A stretch of DNA of 8,442 nt from Candidatus Aegiribacteria sp. (GCA_030642525.1 DAOWNO010000073.1:1-8442), one strand, 5' to 3'. Counted from the stretch's first letter, positions 1 to 6,391 are shown. Made by a program: numbers and translations. The notes: a model not told the origin generated them from the sequence alone.

Positions 1-810
1 ACGGAGGTTAACACGGCTCCTCCGCGCGGATGCCATGAGTTTCTCAGCATATTTTCCGGTTCTTCTGTCGGCTACCACAATGAGTTCGCGATGATCGTCT
101 CCCGGGATTTTCTTTAATGCTTCTAATATGAGGTGGTGACCCTTGAACGGGGACAGGGCTCCGACTGAAAGCAAATAGGAACCTTCCCGGACGCGGTCTC
201 CCGGAGAGAAAATCTCGGTATTGATTCCCGGGCGGACAGTAACCGGTTTTCTTCCATAGATGGATTCGATTCTGGGACTCATGAAGGATGAATTGGCAAT
301 GAGAATGTCCGCGGATCTGGCTGCTTTCAAATCCATCAGTTTTTCCCTGCGGAGAACAGGCAGAATAAGGAGATCCGTCAGCCTGCTTCTGGTTTTGGAA
401 AGGTTTTTCTCATAAAGGCTTCTGGGATATTCATGACACATGTAGACAGTTGGAGAGGACACCTGATAAAGAAGAGGAGGAGCAGAGACGACCATTGATG
501 AGCAGGAAAAGACCGCATCTACCTCCTCCCTTGAAAACTCTGCAGCCACGGAAGAGCAAAGACAGGTAAAGGCGGACAGTTTTTTCCACAGCAGATATGG
601 GGCGAGAATTTTCCTTTGAGGACTCAGGCTTCTTCCTTCCGGAAAAGGATGAACATTCAGAGGTACTCCGGCATCGGGATTAAGAGCAGCTGATCCTTCA
701 GGGAAGTGAATTGACCATATGAATCTTTTCCTGAGGTTGAATATATGCTGCCCGGCGATCCGCACAGCCCCGCCGGTGGGCAGGTTATGGAAGAAACCGA
801 CTTTCAGCAT
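1..810 (-). CDS. GT4-type glycosyltransferase, 5' part (continues past left edge)
   Basis: The minus frame stays open from an ATG at 810 to base 1, giving 270 residues and no stop, so the 3' end lies outside the window. The N-terminus reads MLKVGFFHNLPTGGAVR, a first beta strand followed by the Gly-Gly loop typical of GT-B glycosyltransferases. Residues 167-200 contain ADILIANSSFMSPRIESIYG and then VRPGINTEIFSPG, the usual end of the acceptor domain in GT4 enzymes. Residues 215-230 (SVGALSPFKGHHLILE) open the nucleotide-sugar domain, with K223 at the donor-phosphate position. The EX7E motif would lie beyond the edge. The start at 810 is supported by AAAGGGG (minus strand, 816-822) five bases upstream; an in-frame ATG at 825 has no ribosome site. 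The likely role is cytoplasmic transfer of a sugar from an activated donor to a growing glycan. Donor and acceptor cannot be deduced. It is transcribed divergently from the gene at 928. Confidence 0.88.
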   Translation of the reverse strand, partial: MLKVGFFHNLPTGGAVRIAGQHIFNLRKRFIWSIHFPEGSAALNPDAGVPLNVHPFPEGRSLSPQRKILAPYLLWKKLSAFTCLCSSVAAEFSREEVDAVFSCSSMVVSAPPLLYQVSSPTVYMCHEYPRSLYEKNLSKTRSRLTDLLILPVLRREKLMDLKAARSADILIANSSFMSPRIESIYGRKPVTVRPGINTEIFSPGDRVREGSYLLSVGALSPFKGHHLILEALKKIPGDDHRELIVVADRRTGKYAEKLMASARRSRVNLR

Positions 811-927
811 ACAGACCCCTTTCATTATTCATTCATCGAAGGAATATCATATACCGTGTGGTCATTTACCAGGAAGAGGAGTAAATTCATCTTTCAAGGA
901 ATATGATCGACTCAGGGAGGAAAACAT
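811..927. promoter_or_regulatory. Divergent intergenic region with 15-bp dyad
   Basis: This 117-base AT-rich spacer separates two divergent glycosyltransferase genes and must hold the promoters and leaders for both, unless transcription enters from outside. At 841-855 lies GGAATATCATATACC, a near-perfect palindrome around C848: arms GG-x-ATAT / ATAT-x-CC, with one mismatched pair. A partial copy in direct orientation, AAGGAATATGAT, lies at 896-907; the shared core AAGGAATAT is at 839-847 and 896-904, with TTCATC upstream of each copy. TATCAT (845-850) and TATGAT (902-907) resemble -10 hexamers on the plus strand, but neither has a convincing -35 at 16-18 bases. The dyad therefore looks more like an operator than a recognisable sigma-70 promoter. 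Regulation by a dimeric repressor is inference. Confidence 0.4.
914..920 (+). promoter_or_regulatory. Ribosome binding site AGGGAGG for the GTG start at 928
   Basis: AGGGAGG at 914-920 is a strong Shine-Dalgarno sequence. It lies 7 bases before GTG 928, 5 before the out-of-frame ATG 926 and 13 before the in-frame ATG 934. Spacing favours GTG 928 over ATG 934 for the glycosyltransferase. ATG 926 opens only a five-codon frame that ends in TAG at 941-943. Confidence 0.65.
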
Positions 928-2052
928 GTGCGAATGCGGATAGGAATGGAAATCTCGCCGCTTATCTGGGAGATGTCCGGAATACCGAACTACATTCTGA
1001 GGCTGCTCAAAGGACTTGCATCCATCGACAGCGAGAACGAATACTTCCTTTACACAAACCGTCCGATCCCCTTTGACATGGGATTGCCGGGCAATTTCAA
1101 AACAGTTGTTCTGAACAGACCCTCTCCCCGATTCCAGCTATGGTTCCAGCTTGCTTTACCTCTTCGACTGAAGAAGGACAGAATCGACCTTTTTCACGGG
1201 CTGTATTATCGGCTCCCCATGGTTCTTCCGGTTCCCGGAGTACTTACAGTCCATGACCTCTCCGGATATCTTTATCCTGAGCTTCATACAGGGAAAGCTC
1301 ATCTGGTTAATCTCATGTACCCTGCTTTTGTGAAGAAAGCTTCAAGGATCATAGCAGTTTCAGAATTCACCGCGAAAGAACTGGAAAAGAATTTTCCCGG
1401 CACTTCTGAAAAAACCACAGTCATTCATGAAGCCCCTCCTTCGGAGTATGCACCGATAAGAGATGAATCCATACTGGAAGAGGTCCGAAAGAAGTTTTCT
1501 CTTCCGGAGCGGTTCTTTCTTTTTCTTGGCACTCTTGAACCGCGGAAAAACCTCACAGGCCTGCTGGACGCTTTTTATGGTGTGGCGGATTCTATTCCAC
1601 AGTCCCTTGTCATTTCAGGCGGTACCGGCTGGAAAACAGAACCCATTTTCGAGAAACTGCAGAATGGAGTAGCGGAGGGAAAGGTATTCCTGACGGGACA
1701 TATAGACAGCGCAGACGTACAGGCTCTTCTTTCAATGGCTGAATTTTTCATATATCCTTCTCTCTACGAGGGATTTGGCCTTCCTGTTCTTGAATCAATG
1801 GCCTGCGGCACACCAGTAATAACATCGTGTGTTTCATCGATGCCCGAAATTGCGGGAAAGGCGGCGCTTCTGGTTGATCCTGTTTCAAAGGGCAGTATCG
1901 CTGAGGCAATCAGAACGATAGCGCTGGATAGCAGTAAAAGGGAAGAGTACTCAGAAAAAGGGTTGAAAAGAGCAGGTGAATTCAGCTGGCGGAAGGCGGC
2001 CGGCAGAACGATGGATGTGTACAGATCTCTCCCCGTCAGGAAGCGGAACTGA
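928..2052 (+). CDS. GT4 family glycosyltransferase (mannosyltransferase-like)
   Basis: This 374-residue protein has the full length of a typical GT4 retaining glycosyltransferase with a GT-B fold. It starts MRMRIGMEISPL, and the glycine-containing loop SGIPNY is at 17-22. DLFHGLYY (87-94) and VHDLS (108-112) match the acceptor domain of the WbdA/MtfB-like subgroup. IIAVSEFTAKEL (141-152) precedes the interdomain hinge. FLGTLEPRKNL (199-209) holds donor-phosphate residue K207. YEGFGLPVLESMACGTPVI (280-298) contains the EX7E pair E281 and E289, which binds the nucleotide-sugar. There is no signal peptide or transmembrane segment, so it should act in the cytoplasm or at the inner membrane face on a lipid-linked acceptor. 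Similarity to mannosyl- and rhamnosyltransferases is a family impression; the sugar is unknown. The start is GTG 928 because of AGGGAGG at 914-920, with ATG 934 as the alternative. Its TGA overlaps the ATG of the flippase gene by one base, which implies a translationally coupled operon. Confidence 0.93.
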   Translation: MRMRIGMEISPLIWEMSGIPNYILRLLKGLASIDSENEYFLYTNRPIPFDMGLPGNFKTVVLNRPSPRFQLWFQLALPLRLKKDRIDLFHGLYYRLPMVLPVPGVLTVHDLSGYLYPELHTGKAHLVNLMYPAFVKKASRIIAVSEFTAKELEKNFPGTSEKTTVIHEAPPSEYAPIRDESILEEVRKKFSLPERFFLFLGTLEPRKNLTGLLDAFYGVADSIPQSLVISGGTGWKTEPIFEKLQNGVAEGKVFLTGHIDSADVQALLSMAEFFIYPSLYEGFGLPVLESMACGTPVITSCVSSMPEIAGKAALLVDPVSKGSIAEAIRTIALDSSKREEYSEKGLKRAGEFSWRKAAGRTMDVYRSLPVRKRN

Positions 2053-3641
2053 TGCCCCGGAAGTTACTGAAATGGTTCGGTTCATCGAAGGGCAGAGGCA
2101 GCGGGTTTTCCCTGATGACTTCAGGGAATTTCGTCGCGGCTGTATTCACTTACCTCAGACAGGTGGAGATAGCAAGAGTATTCGGTACTTCGTGGAAAAC
2201 CGACGCGTTCGCTGTCTCCCTCGTATTTCCTGTTCTTGTCAGAGAGGTTATATCACATTCCATTGGCGCGACCTTCATCCCGATTTACTCGAGGGTGAGG
2301 GAACAGAAAGGGCGCCAGGCCGCGGAAGCTCTTATCAACAGAATACTGACCTGGACCGGACTGGCAGGATTGATCCTGACGGGGTCACTGTTCTTTCTGA
2401 GCCGGTATCTCGTTTTTGCCGTGGGACCAGGTCTGGATCAGGAAGCGCTTTCTCTTGCTTCTGTCATGTTTTCAATGATGCTTCCCATCCTTGTCCTGAG
2501 CGCTCTCAGCGGCGTTCTACAGGGATTGTGCAACTTTGAGAAAAGGTATGGACTGACCTCAATTCTCAGGGTGGTTGAGATCACCACATCGCTGCTGATA
2601 GTTTTTCTTCTGAGCGGGTCCGTCGGGATCATGGTTCTACCGCTGTCCGTGCTCACCGGTTCCGCCATAATGTTTGTTGTGCTTCTTATCATAACCTGGA
2701 GGCTTCACTACAAATTCCGTATAGAGCTGAATCCTGTTGATCCGGACTTTGCAAGGCAGATAAGGATGGCTCTTCCGATAATCGGCGGGAGTATTTTCGG
2801 GTTTCTCGGGCCCGTTGTCGACAAGATTCTCGCATCATTTCTCAGAGAGAGCAGCGTTACAGCTCTTGAATATGCAAACAGGATAGTCAAGATTCTTTTT
2901 TCCATTTTACTGCTGCCTATTTCCACTCTTGCCAACGTTTCCCTCTCATCCCTGTCGGCAAGAGAAGATGCAGGATCTTTCAGAGAGGAATTGAAAACTC
3001 TTCTCAACTGGAACTCATCCCTGATGATTCCAGGATCCGCAATTCTTATGGTTCTTTCCGTACCTCTGGTATCTCTTCTGTTCCAGAGAGGAGAATTCAG
3101 TATAAGTGATTCTCGAATGGTTGCATATTCATTGATGTTCTATGCGCCATGGCTTTCGTCCTTCAGTTTCGGTTCTGTTGTATCAAGAGCATTCTTTGCG
3201 TTAAAGGACACAACGACGCCAGTTCTGATCGGTATATGGGGAATGATAGTGAATATCCTGCTCAATTTCATTCTTATAGGGCCGCTGGGAATTGGAGGAC
3301 TTGCTCTGGGCACAACGATTTCATCATCCGCGAAAGTCGTGCTGCTCCTCTATTTCTTTCGAAAGAAAACAGGGAATATTCAGGGAAGAGATATTGCCGG
3401 TGAGCACCTGAAAATATTTCTTGGAGTAGCGGCAATGGCGGGAACCATGCTTCTTATGAAACAAGCAGCGCCGTATGATCTGCATGCCGGATTCGCGGAC
3501 AAATTCGGAAAGGTGATTCTTTATCTTTTCTCGGGAACAACGGTATATATCGCCCTGATGATCTCTCTGGGATCAGAGGTGTCCCGTACGGTTCTCCGAA
3601 AGATTAAGAGCCTCGGAAAAGATCAGTCAGATAAGACCTGA
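2052..3641 (+). CDS. murJ: MurJ/MviN-family lipid-linked substrate flippase
   Basis: This 529-residue polytopic inner-membrane protein is close in length to E. coli MurJ (511). The signature region is residues 24-80: LRQVEIARVFGTSWKTDAFA (35-54) corresponds to the MurJ ARDAIVARIFG...TDAFF segment, followed by VREV and GATFIPIYS. Hydrophobic segments follow at roughly 100-125, 136-158, 170-216, 238-258, 281-300, 322-344, 356-382, 390-435, 453-470 and 487-507, consistent with about 14 helices of the MOP superfamily. MurJ flips lipid II; relatives flip other polyprenyl-linked glycans. Against E. coli numbering recalled from memory, R24 (R36), D39 (D51), R52 (R64) and R270 (R277) are kept. R18 becomes Ala30, D25 becomes Gln37 and E273 becomes Lys280. 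With glycosyltransferase and polymerase neighbours, a Wzx-like role is plausible, so the symbol records family rather than proven function. AGGAAG at 2038-2043 serves ATG 2052. The last 15 bases overlap the convergent gene. Confidence 0.88.
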   Translation: MPRKLLKWFGSSKGRGSGFSLMTSGNFVAAVFTYLRQVEIARVFGTSWKTDAFAVSLVFPVLVREVISHSIGATFIPIYSRVREQKGRQAAEALINRILTWTGLAGLILTGSLFFLSRYLVFAVGPGLDQEALSLASVMFSMMLPILVLSALSGVLQGLCNFEKRYGLTSILRVVEITTSLLIVFLLSGSVGIMVLPLSVLTGSAIMFVVLLIITWRLHYKFRIELNPVDPDFARQIRMALPIIGGSIFGFLGPVVDKILASFLRESSVTALEYANRIVKILFSILLLPISTLANVSLSSLSAREDAGSFREELKTLLNWNSSLMIPGSAILMVLSVPLVSLLFQRGEFSISDSRMVAYSLMFYAPWLSSFSFGSVVSRAFFALKDTTTPVLIGIWGMIVNILLNFILIGPLGIGGLALGTTISSSAKVVLLLYFFRKKTGNIQGRDIAGEHLKIFLGVAAMAGTMLLMKQAAPYDLHAGFADKFGKVILYLFSGTTVYIALMISLGSEVSRTVLRKIKSLGKDQSDKT

Positions 3642-3651
3642 TTCTTCGAGG
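3611..3651. terminator. Imperfect hairpin across the convergent gene ends
   Basis: CCTCG (3611-3615) pairs with CGAGG (3647-3651), and ATCAG (3622-3626) pairs with CTGAT (3638-3642). Between them lie two A-U pairs, a G-U wobble, one mismatch and a two-base bulge; the loop is about 11 bases. Both stop codons (plus TGA 3639-3641, minus TGA 3629-3627) fall inside. No clear T-tract follows on either strand, so this is not a canonical intrinsic terminator. It is the only candidate for ending both converging transcripts, and either bidirectional termination or chance pairing is possible. Confidence 0.35.
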
Positions 3652-4649
3652 ATCTCTCTGAAACGTTTTTTTGCCTGATTTACATGATAATATCTGAAAG
3701 CGAAATCTCTCCCTTTTCTCCTTCTCTCAAGAGTCTCATGCCAATGTTTCGCAGTGTCATCAATACAGGCGGCGAGTTCTTCCGGTGTTTCAAAAACCCC
3801 TGTAAGTTCGGGAGCTTCCAGCGCGAGATGGGTCCAGGGCATTACAAGAGGAAAGATTCCTGAAGCCTGATATTCAGGAACTTTCATCTGATAGATCTCC
3901 CGAACCTTCCTGTAGCAGGCGACTCCTATCTGGAAGCGGTTCAGAAAGGCAGACAGCTCGGTACGGAGAACCGGTTCGTGATACTCGAGTTTTCCTCCGG
4001 AAGAAGCGCATGCACTCTCAATTTCTTTTCTGAGAGGGCCATCACCGACGATTGTACCCTTAAGGGAAGATTTCATTACCCCTTCAACAAAAAGCATTGG
4101 ACGTCGAATGGTATCCAGAGATGAAACAAGCACTACTTCTTCTGCTGATGGATGTTCGATGTATGTGTAGCGATCAAGGTCTTCAGTGTGGGGAAGTACC
4201 TCCACGTCCGGCACACTTACGCTGGGGCATGCAGTGGCGAAGAGAGCGCTTTTCAGCAGACGTTCCATTTCCGCAGGTGGTGTGGTGATCGGCTGCGTAT
4301 GAATTCTGAGAGCGTAAGGCAGTTTCAGAGAGAGACACCTTCGTGCGGAGAGCATATCGAGGCATAGCACGAAATCCGGCCGGAATATTCTGAATTCTCT
4401 CCTGACAGCAAGTCCAAAGGCGGTTTCGGACAATTTTCTCCTGAACCTTCCGGTTAATCCGGATGGGGAATTATTCCTGAAAACCATCCGAAGTCCGTAA
4501 ACAGGGATACCTTCCAGTTCATAGTAACCACCGAAGCCTCTCGCGACTATGTATCTGACATCATAATCCTTCTCCAGCAGATCAAGAGGAGTTGTCCATC
4601 CACCTGAGTATCCCGGAAGCGTATGGTAAGTTGCGACAAGTACTTTCAT
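3627..4649 (-). CDS. Diverged GT4-like glycosyltransferase
   Basis: This 340-residue soluble protein has a GT-B pattern. It starts MKVLVATYHTLPGYSGGWTT with a Gly-Gly loop at 16-17. The second domain begins at about 172, and TIVGDGPLRKEI (199-210) is the classic GT4 VGDGP element. EIYQMKVPE (251-259) gives a Glu pair (E251, E259) with EX7E spacing, followed by YQASGIFPLV, like the family's EY-x-A-x-G-x-PV stretch. The donor-phosphate loop is unusual: SSLDTIRRP (176-184) stands where most members have GR-x5-KG, so the usual Arg and Lys appear as Ser177 and Arg183. Donor and acceptor are unknown. The start at 4649 is chosen over an open frame reaching 4739 because ATG 4649 overlaps the upstream TGA by four bases (ATGA), has GGGGA about 8-9 bases upstream, and begins exactly at the expected first beta strand. 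It is the last gene of the minus operon, and its 3' end overlaps the flippase gene by 15 bases. Confidence 0.85.
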   Translation of the reverse strand: MKVLVATYHTLPGYSGGWTTPLDLLEKDYDVRYIVARGFGGYYELEGIPVYGLRMVFRNNSPSGLTGRFRRKLSETAFGLAVRREFRIFRPDFVLCLDMLSARRCLSLKLPYALRIHTQPITTPPAEMERLLKSALFATACPSVSVPDVEVLPHTEDLDRYTYIEHPSAEEVVLVSSLDTIRRPMLFVEGVMKSSLKGTIVGDGPLRKEIESACASSGGKLEYHEPVLRTELSAFLNRFQIGVACYRKVREIYQMKVPEYQASGIFPLVMPWTHLALEAPELTGVFETPEELAACIDDTAKHWHETLERRRKGRDFAFRYYHVNQAKKRFREILEESGLI

Positions 4650-6088
4650 GCAGTATTCCCCGTTTTGCTGAAAATGGATATTGTTGCAAGCAGAATGCCG
4701 ATATATAGCCAGAAAAAACCGCTTGTCTGCGGCCAGCATAGAAAATTATCCATAATCTGGTGTATACCGAATCCCAGAAGCCCGGCGCTTAAACCGACTC
4801 CCCAGGGGAAATGCGCTTTCCTGAACGCTTTTAGCGAGGCAACAGCTGCCACGATGATAATCAGGCATAATGCACTCAGTGAAATCAACCCCCCCCGAAC
4901 TGCATGAGTCAGGAACAGACTGTTGAGTCCTCCGAAATGGCTTATGGATTCAGTGCTTACAGAATGCCTTATCTCCCAGAAGCTGTAAATCCTTGTATTT
5001 CCCCAGAAAAATTCTTCTGCTCCCCAGCCGACGCCGGTAAAAGGCGAATCGAGGAACTGATTCCATAAACCCCTGTAAGTAACATGCCGGTGAAGGAGAG
5101 TAGGCTGGTTAATCAATTCACCAGGGTTCATGAAAAAACTCATTTGCCGTTCGAATACATCCGCGTTCTTCACCAGAAATCCAACGAAGAGCATGATTAT
5201 CAGAACCGGTATCCACAGGCGTTTCCTGAAACGATAGATAAGCACGGCGCCGACCCCGACCGACATAGAGAAAAGTCCTCCTCTGGAGAAAGTGAACAGA
5301 ATACACAGAATTCCCAGAAGGGCGGCAATCAGAGCGGTAACCCGCCATTTCATTGATTTTTCCCAGAGTCCGAGTGCTGCTGCCACTGGAATTGCCAGCT
5401 CCAGATATCCAGCGAAAACGTTCGCATTGCCCAGGAAAGATGACACTCTGCCTCTGTACAGATATCCGAGGGATATATCCACTCTTGAAAAACCTGAAAG
5501 TGACAAATACTCAAGAACCCCGGCTGCTCCTGCCAGGAGAAGGACCAGAACAAGGCTTCTCAACAGCAGGAGAAGATTTTCCTTTGTCCGGCAGAGATCG
5601 GGAACTATGAATACCAGCGGCATGAAAAGAAAGACACTGCTTCCCTCTCTTACCGCGTTCGGAAAGTATTGGCCATGTATGTGTATTGAGACGGCAATGC
5701 TGATCACCTGAAGAGCCAGTGCTATGAAAACCAGTTTAACCGTGAAAGGAAAGGGTGGAAGAGGTTCGTTCCAGACGATTTTGTCTACAATGTAAAAACC
5801 GAAGAAGCCGAACACTGCCAGAGTAAGAAGAGAGGGATTGAAGACTCCCAGCTGCATGGTACTTCCTCCCAGAAGGAACACCAGAGGTAAAAAGGGCAGC
5901 CAGGATGCGGGCCGCGGTTTCATAACGATAAGTATCCCGCCAAGTATGGTACCCGCAACGGCGAACCGGAGAGCTTTCGGATAGAGCAGGCAAATCATCA
6001 GATAACCTGCTGTCAGCAGAATAAGCAGGATTGTTCCTCGAAATCCGAGATTGCATTTCCCGGACACAGGACTAATCAATTGTTTCAC
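4646..6088 (-). CDS. Wzy/WaaL-like O-antigen polymerase or ligase family membrane protein
   Basis: The 480 residues include about a dozen hydrophobic segments: near 18-56, 62-103, 115-135, 151-163, 170-192, 223-240, 248-285, 290-306, 400-418, 427-445 and 455-473. A long polar loop at about 307-387 probably faces the periplasm. Wzy_C-type (O-antigen ligase) features are GNANVFAGYLELAIPVAAAL (220-239), LFTFSRGGLFS (264-274), R334 and W342 before DSPFTGVGWG (347-356), and LNSLFLTHAVRGG (388-400). Family members polymerise lipid-linked repeat units or ligate glycans to lipid A or protein at the outer face of the inner membrane; sequence alone does not separate these. The start is GTG 6088, inside the upstream gene (17-base overlap), with no good Shine-Dalgarno, suggesting translational coupling. 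Alternatives are TTG 6079 or GTG 6067; the first in-frame ATG (5998) would remove the first helix. A G8 run lies at codons 398-400. Confidence 0.85.
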   Translation of the reverse strand: MKQLISPVSGKCNLGFRGTILLILLTAGYLMICLLYPKALRFAVAGTILGGILIVMKPRPASWLPFLPLVFLLGGSTMQLGVFNPSLLTLAVFGFFGFYIVDKIVWNEPLPPFPFTVKLVFIALALQVISIAVSIHIHGQYFPNAVREGSSVFLFMPLVFIVPDLCRTKENLLLLLRSLVLVLLLAGAAGVLEYLSLSGFSRVDISLGYLYRGRVSSFLGNANVFAGYLELAIPVAAALGLWEKSMKWRVTALIAALLGILCILFTFSRGGLFSMSVGVGAVLIYRFRKRLWIPVLIIMLFVGFLVKNADVFERQMSFFMNPGELINQPTLLHRHVTYRGLWNQFLDSPFTGVGWGAEEFFWGNTRIYSFWEIRHSVSTESISHFGGLNSLFLTHAVRGGLISLSALCLIIIVAAVASLKAFRKAHFPWGVGLSAGLLGFGIHQIMDNFLCWPQTSGFFWLYIGILLATISIFSKTGNTA

Positions 6089-6389
6089 GTTTCTGTTTCA
6101 GTTTTTGACCCGGATCTCCAAAGAGTTCATTGAAAATGTCCCTTGCGGCAGCGGAGCCGTCAGACAGAGAAGAAGGAGACCGGCATTCAGGCATGTATTC
6201 CTCACAGTAATTAATACCCTCTCTATCTCGGACGGCTTCAGTAGTCAGAGAACGGCATCTTTCAGATTCATGGTCGTAGATGCGGCAATGAATACACGCG
6301 TGTAGATAACATCCGCAGCACTCGCAATACGCTTTGAATCCTATTGTTTCGGAATGATATTCAGTACCGCATTTCTGGCAGATCATCAT
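6072..6389 (-). CDS. Small cysteine-rich zinc-ribbon protein
   Basis: This 105-residue protein has 11 cysteines in its first 69 residues. They form ICQKCG (C4, C7), a compact cluster C22, C24, C25, C27, then HACIHC (C32, C35), C45, C62 and C69, with H12, H30, H34 and H40 as further possible ligands. The arrangement suggests two or more zinc-binding knuckles. The tail carries AARDIFNELFGD (80-91), a short likely amphipathic helix. I recall conserved hypothetical proteins with a similar H-x-C-x2-C...C...D-x-E...N-x-C pattern and a C-terminal LFG helix, but I cannot name a family or function. The frame extends to ATG 6431, but ATG 6389 (or 6386) is preferred. It lies two bases after the stop of the GreA-type gene, leads directly into the first CxxC, and has GGAG about 11 bases upstream. 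Tight linkage to a transcription elongation factor makes a nucleic-acid or RNA-polymerase-related role conceivable, but that is only inference. Confidence 0.78.
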   Translation of the reverse strand: MMICQKCGTEYHSETIGFKAYCECCGCYLHACIHCRIYDHESERCRSLTTEAVRDREGINYCEEYMPECRSPSSLSDGSAAARDIFNELFGDPGQKLKQKRETID

Positions 6390-6391
6390 TC

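Noticed and set aside
811..825. Alternative start ATG 825 for the left glycosyltransferase
   Set aside because: It has no ribosome site, and its first codons would contain the ribosome site for ATG 810. The family N-terminus fits 810.
811..927. tRNA, small RNA, riboswitch or mobile-element end in the only spacer
   Set aside because: The region is too short for most of these and shows no cloverleaf, conserved riboswitch core, terminal repeats or target duplication.
719..943. 74-codon plus-strand frame running through the divergent spacer
   Set aside because: It is antisense to the start of the left glycosyltransferase gene and shows no protein-like pattern. Only its last five codons, under the ribosome site at 914-920, are of any interest.
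1976..2539. 187-codon plus-strand frame overlapping the end of the glycosyltransferase and the start of the flippase gene
   Set aside because: Its translation is rich in Arg, Ser and Gly with no domain, and it lies over two clearly real genes in other frames.
3666..3672. A7 tract (coding strand) near the end of the diverged glycosyltransferase as a slippery frameshift site
   Set aside because: It encodes an ordinary Lys-Lys pair near the C-terminus, and neither shifted frame yields a recognisable extension.
4650..4739. Upstream extension of the diverged glycosyltransferase to ATG 4739
   Set aside because: The extra 30 residues are not family-like and lie inside the polymerase gene. ATG 4649 has a ribosome site and an ATGA overlap.
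5292..5711. 139-codon plus-strand frame antisense to the polymerase/ligase gene
   Set aside because: The sequence is low-complexity and basic, without motifs or a ribosome site, and the opposite strand encodes a convincing membrane protein.
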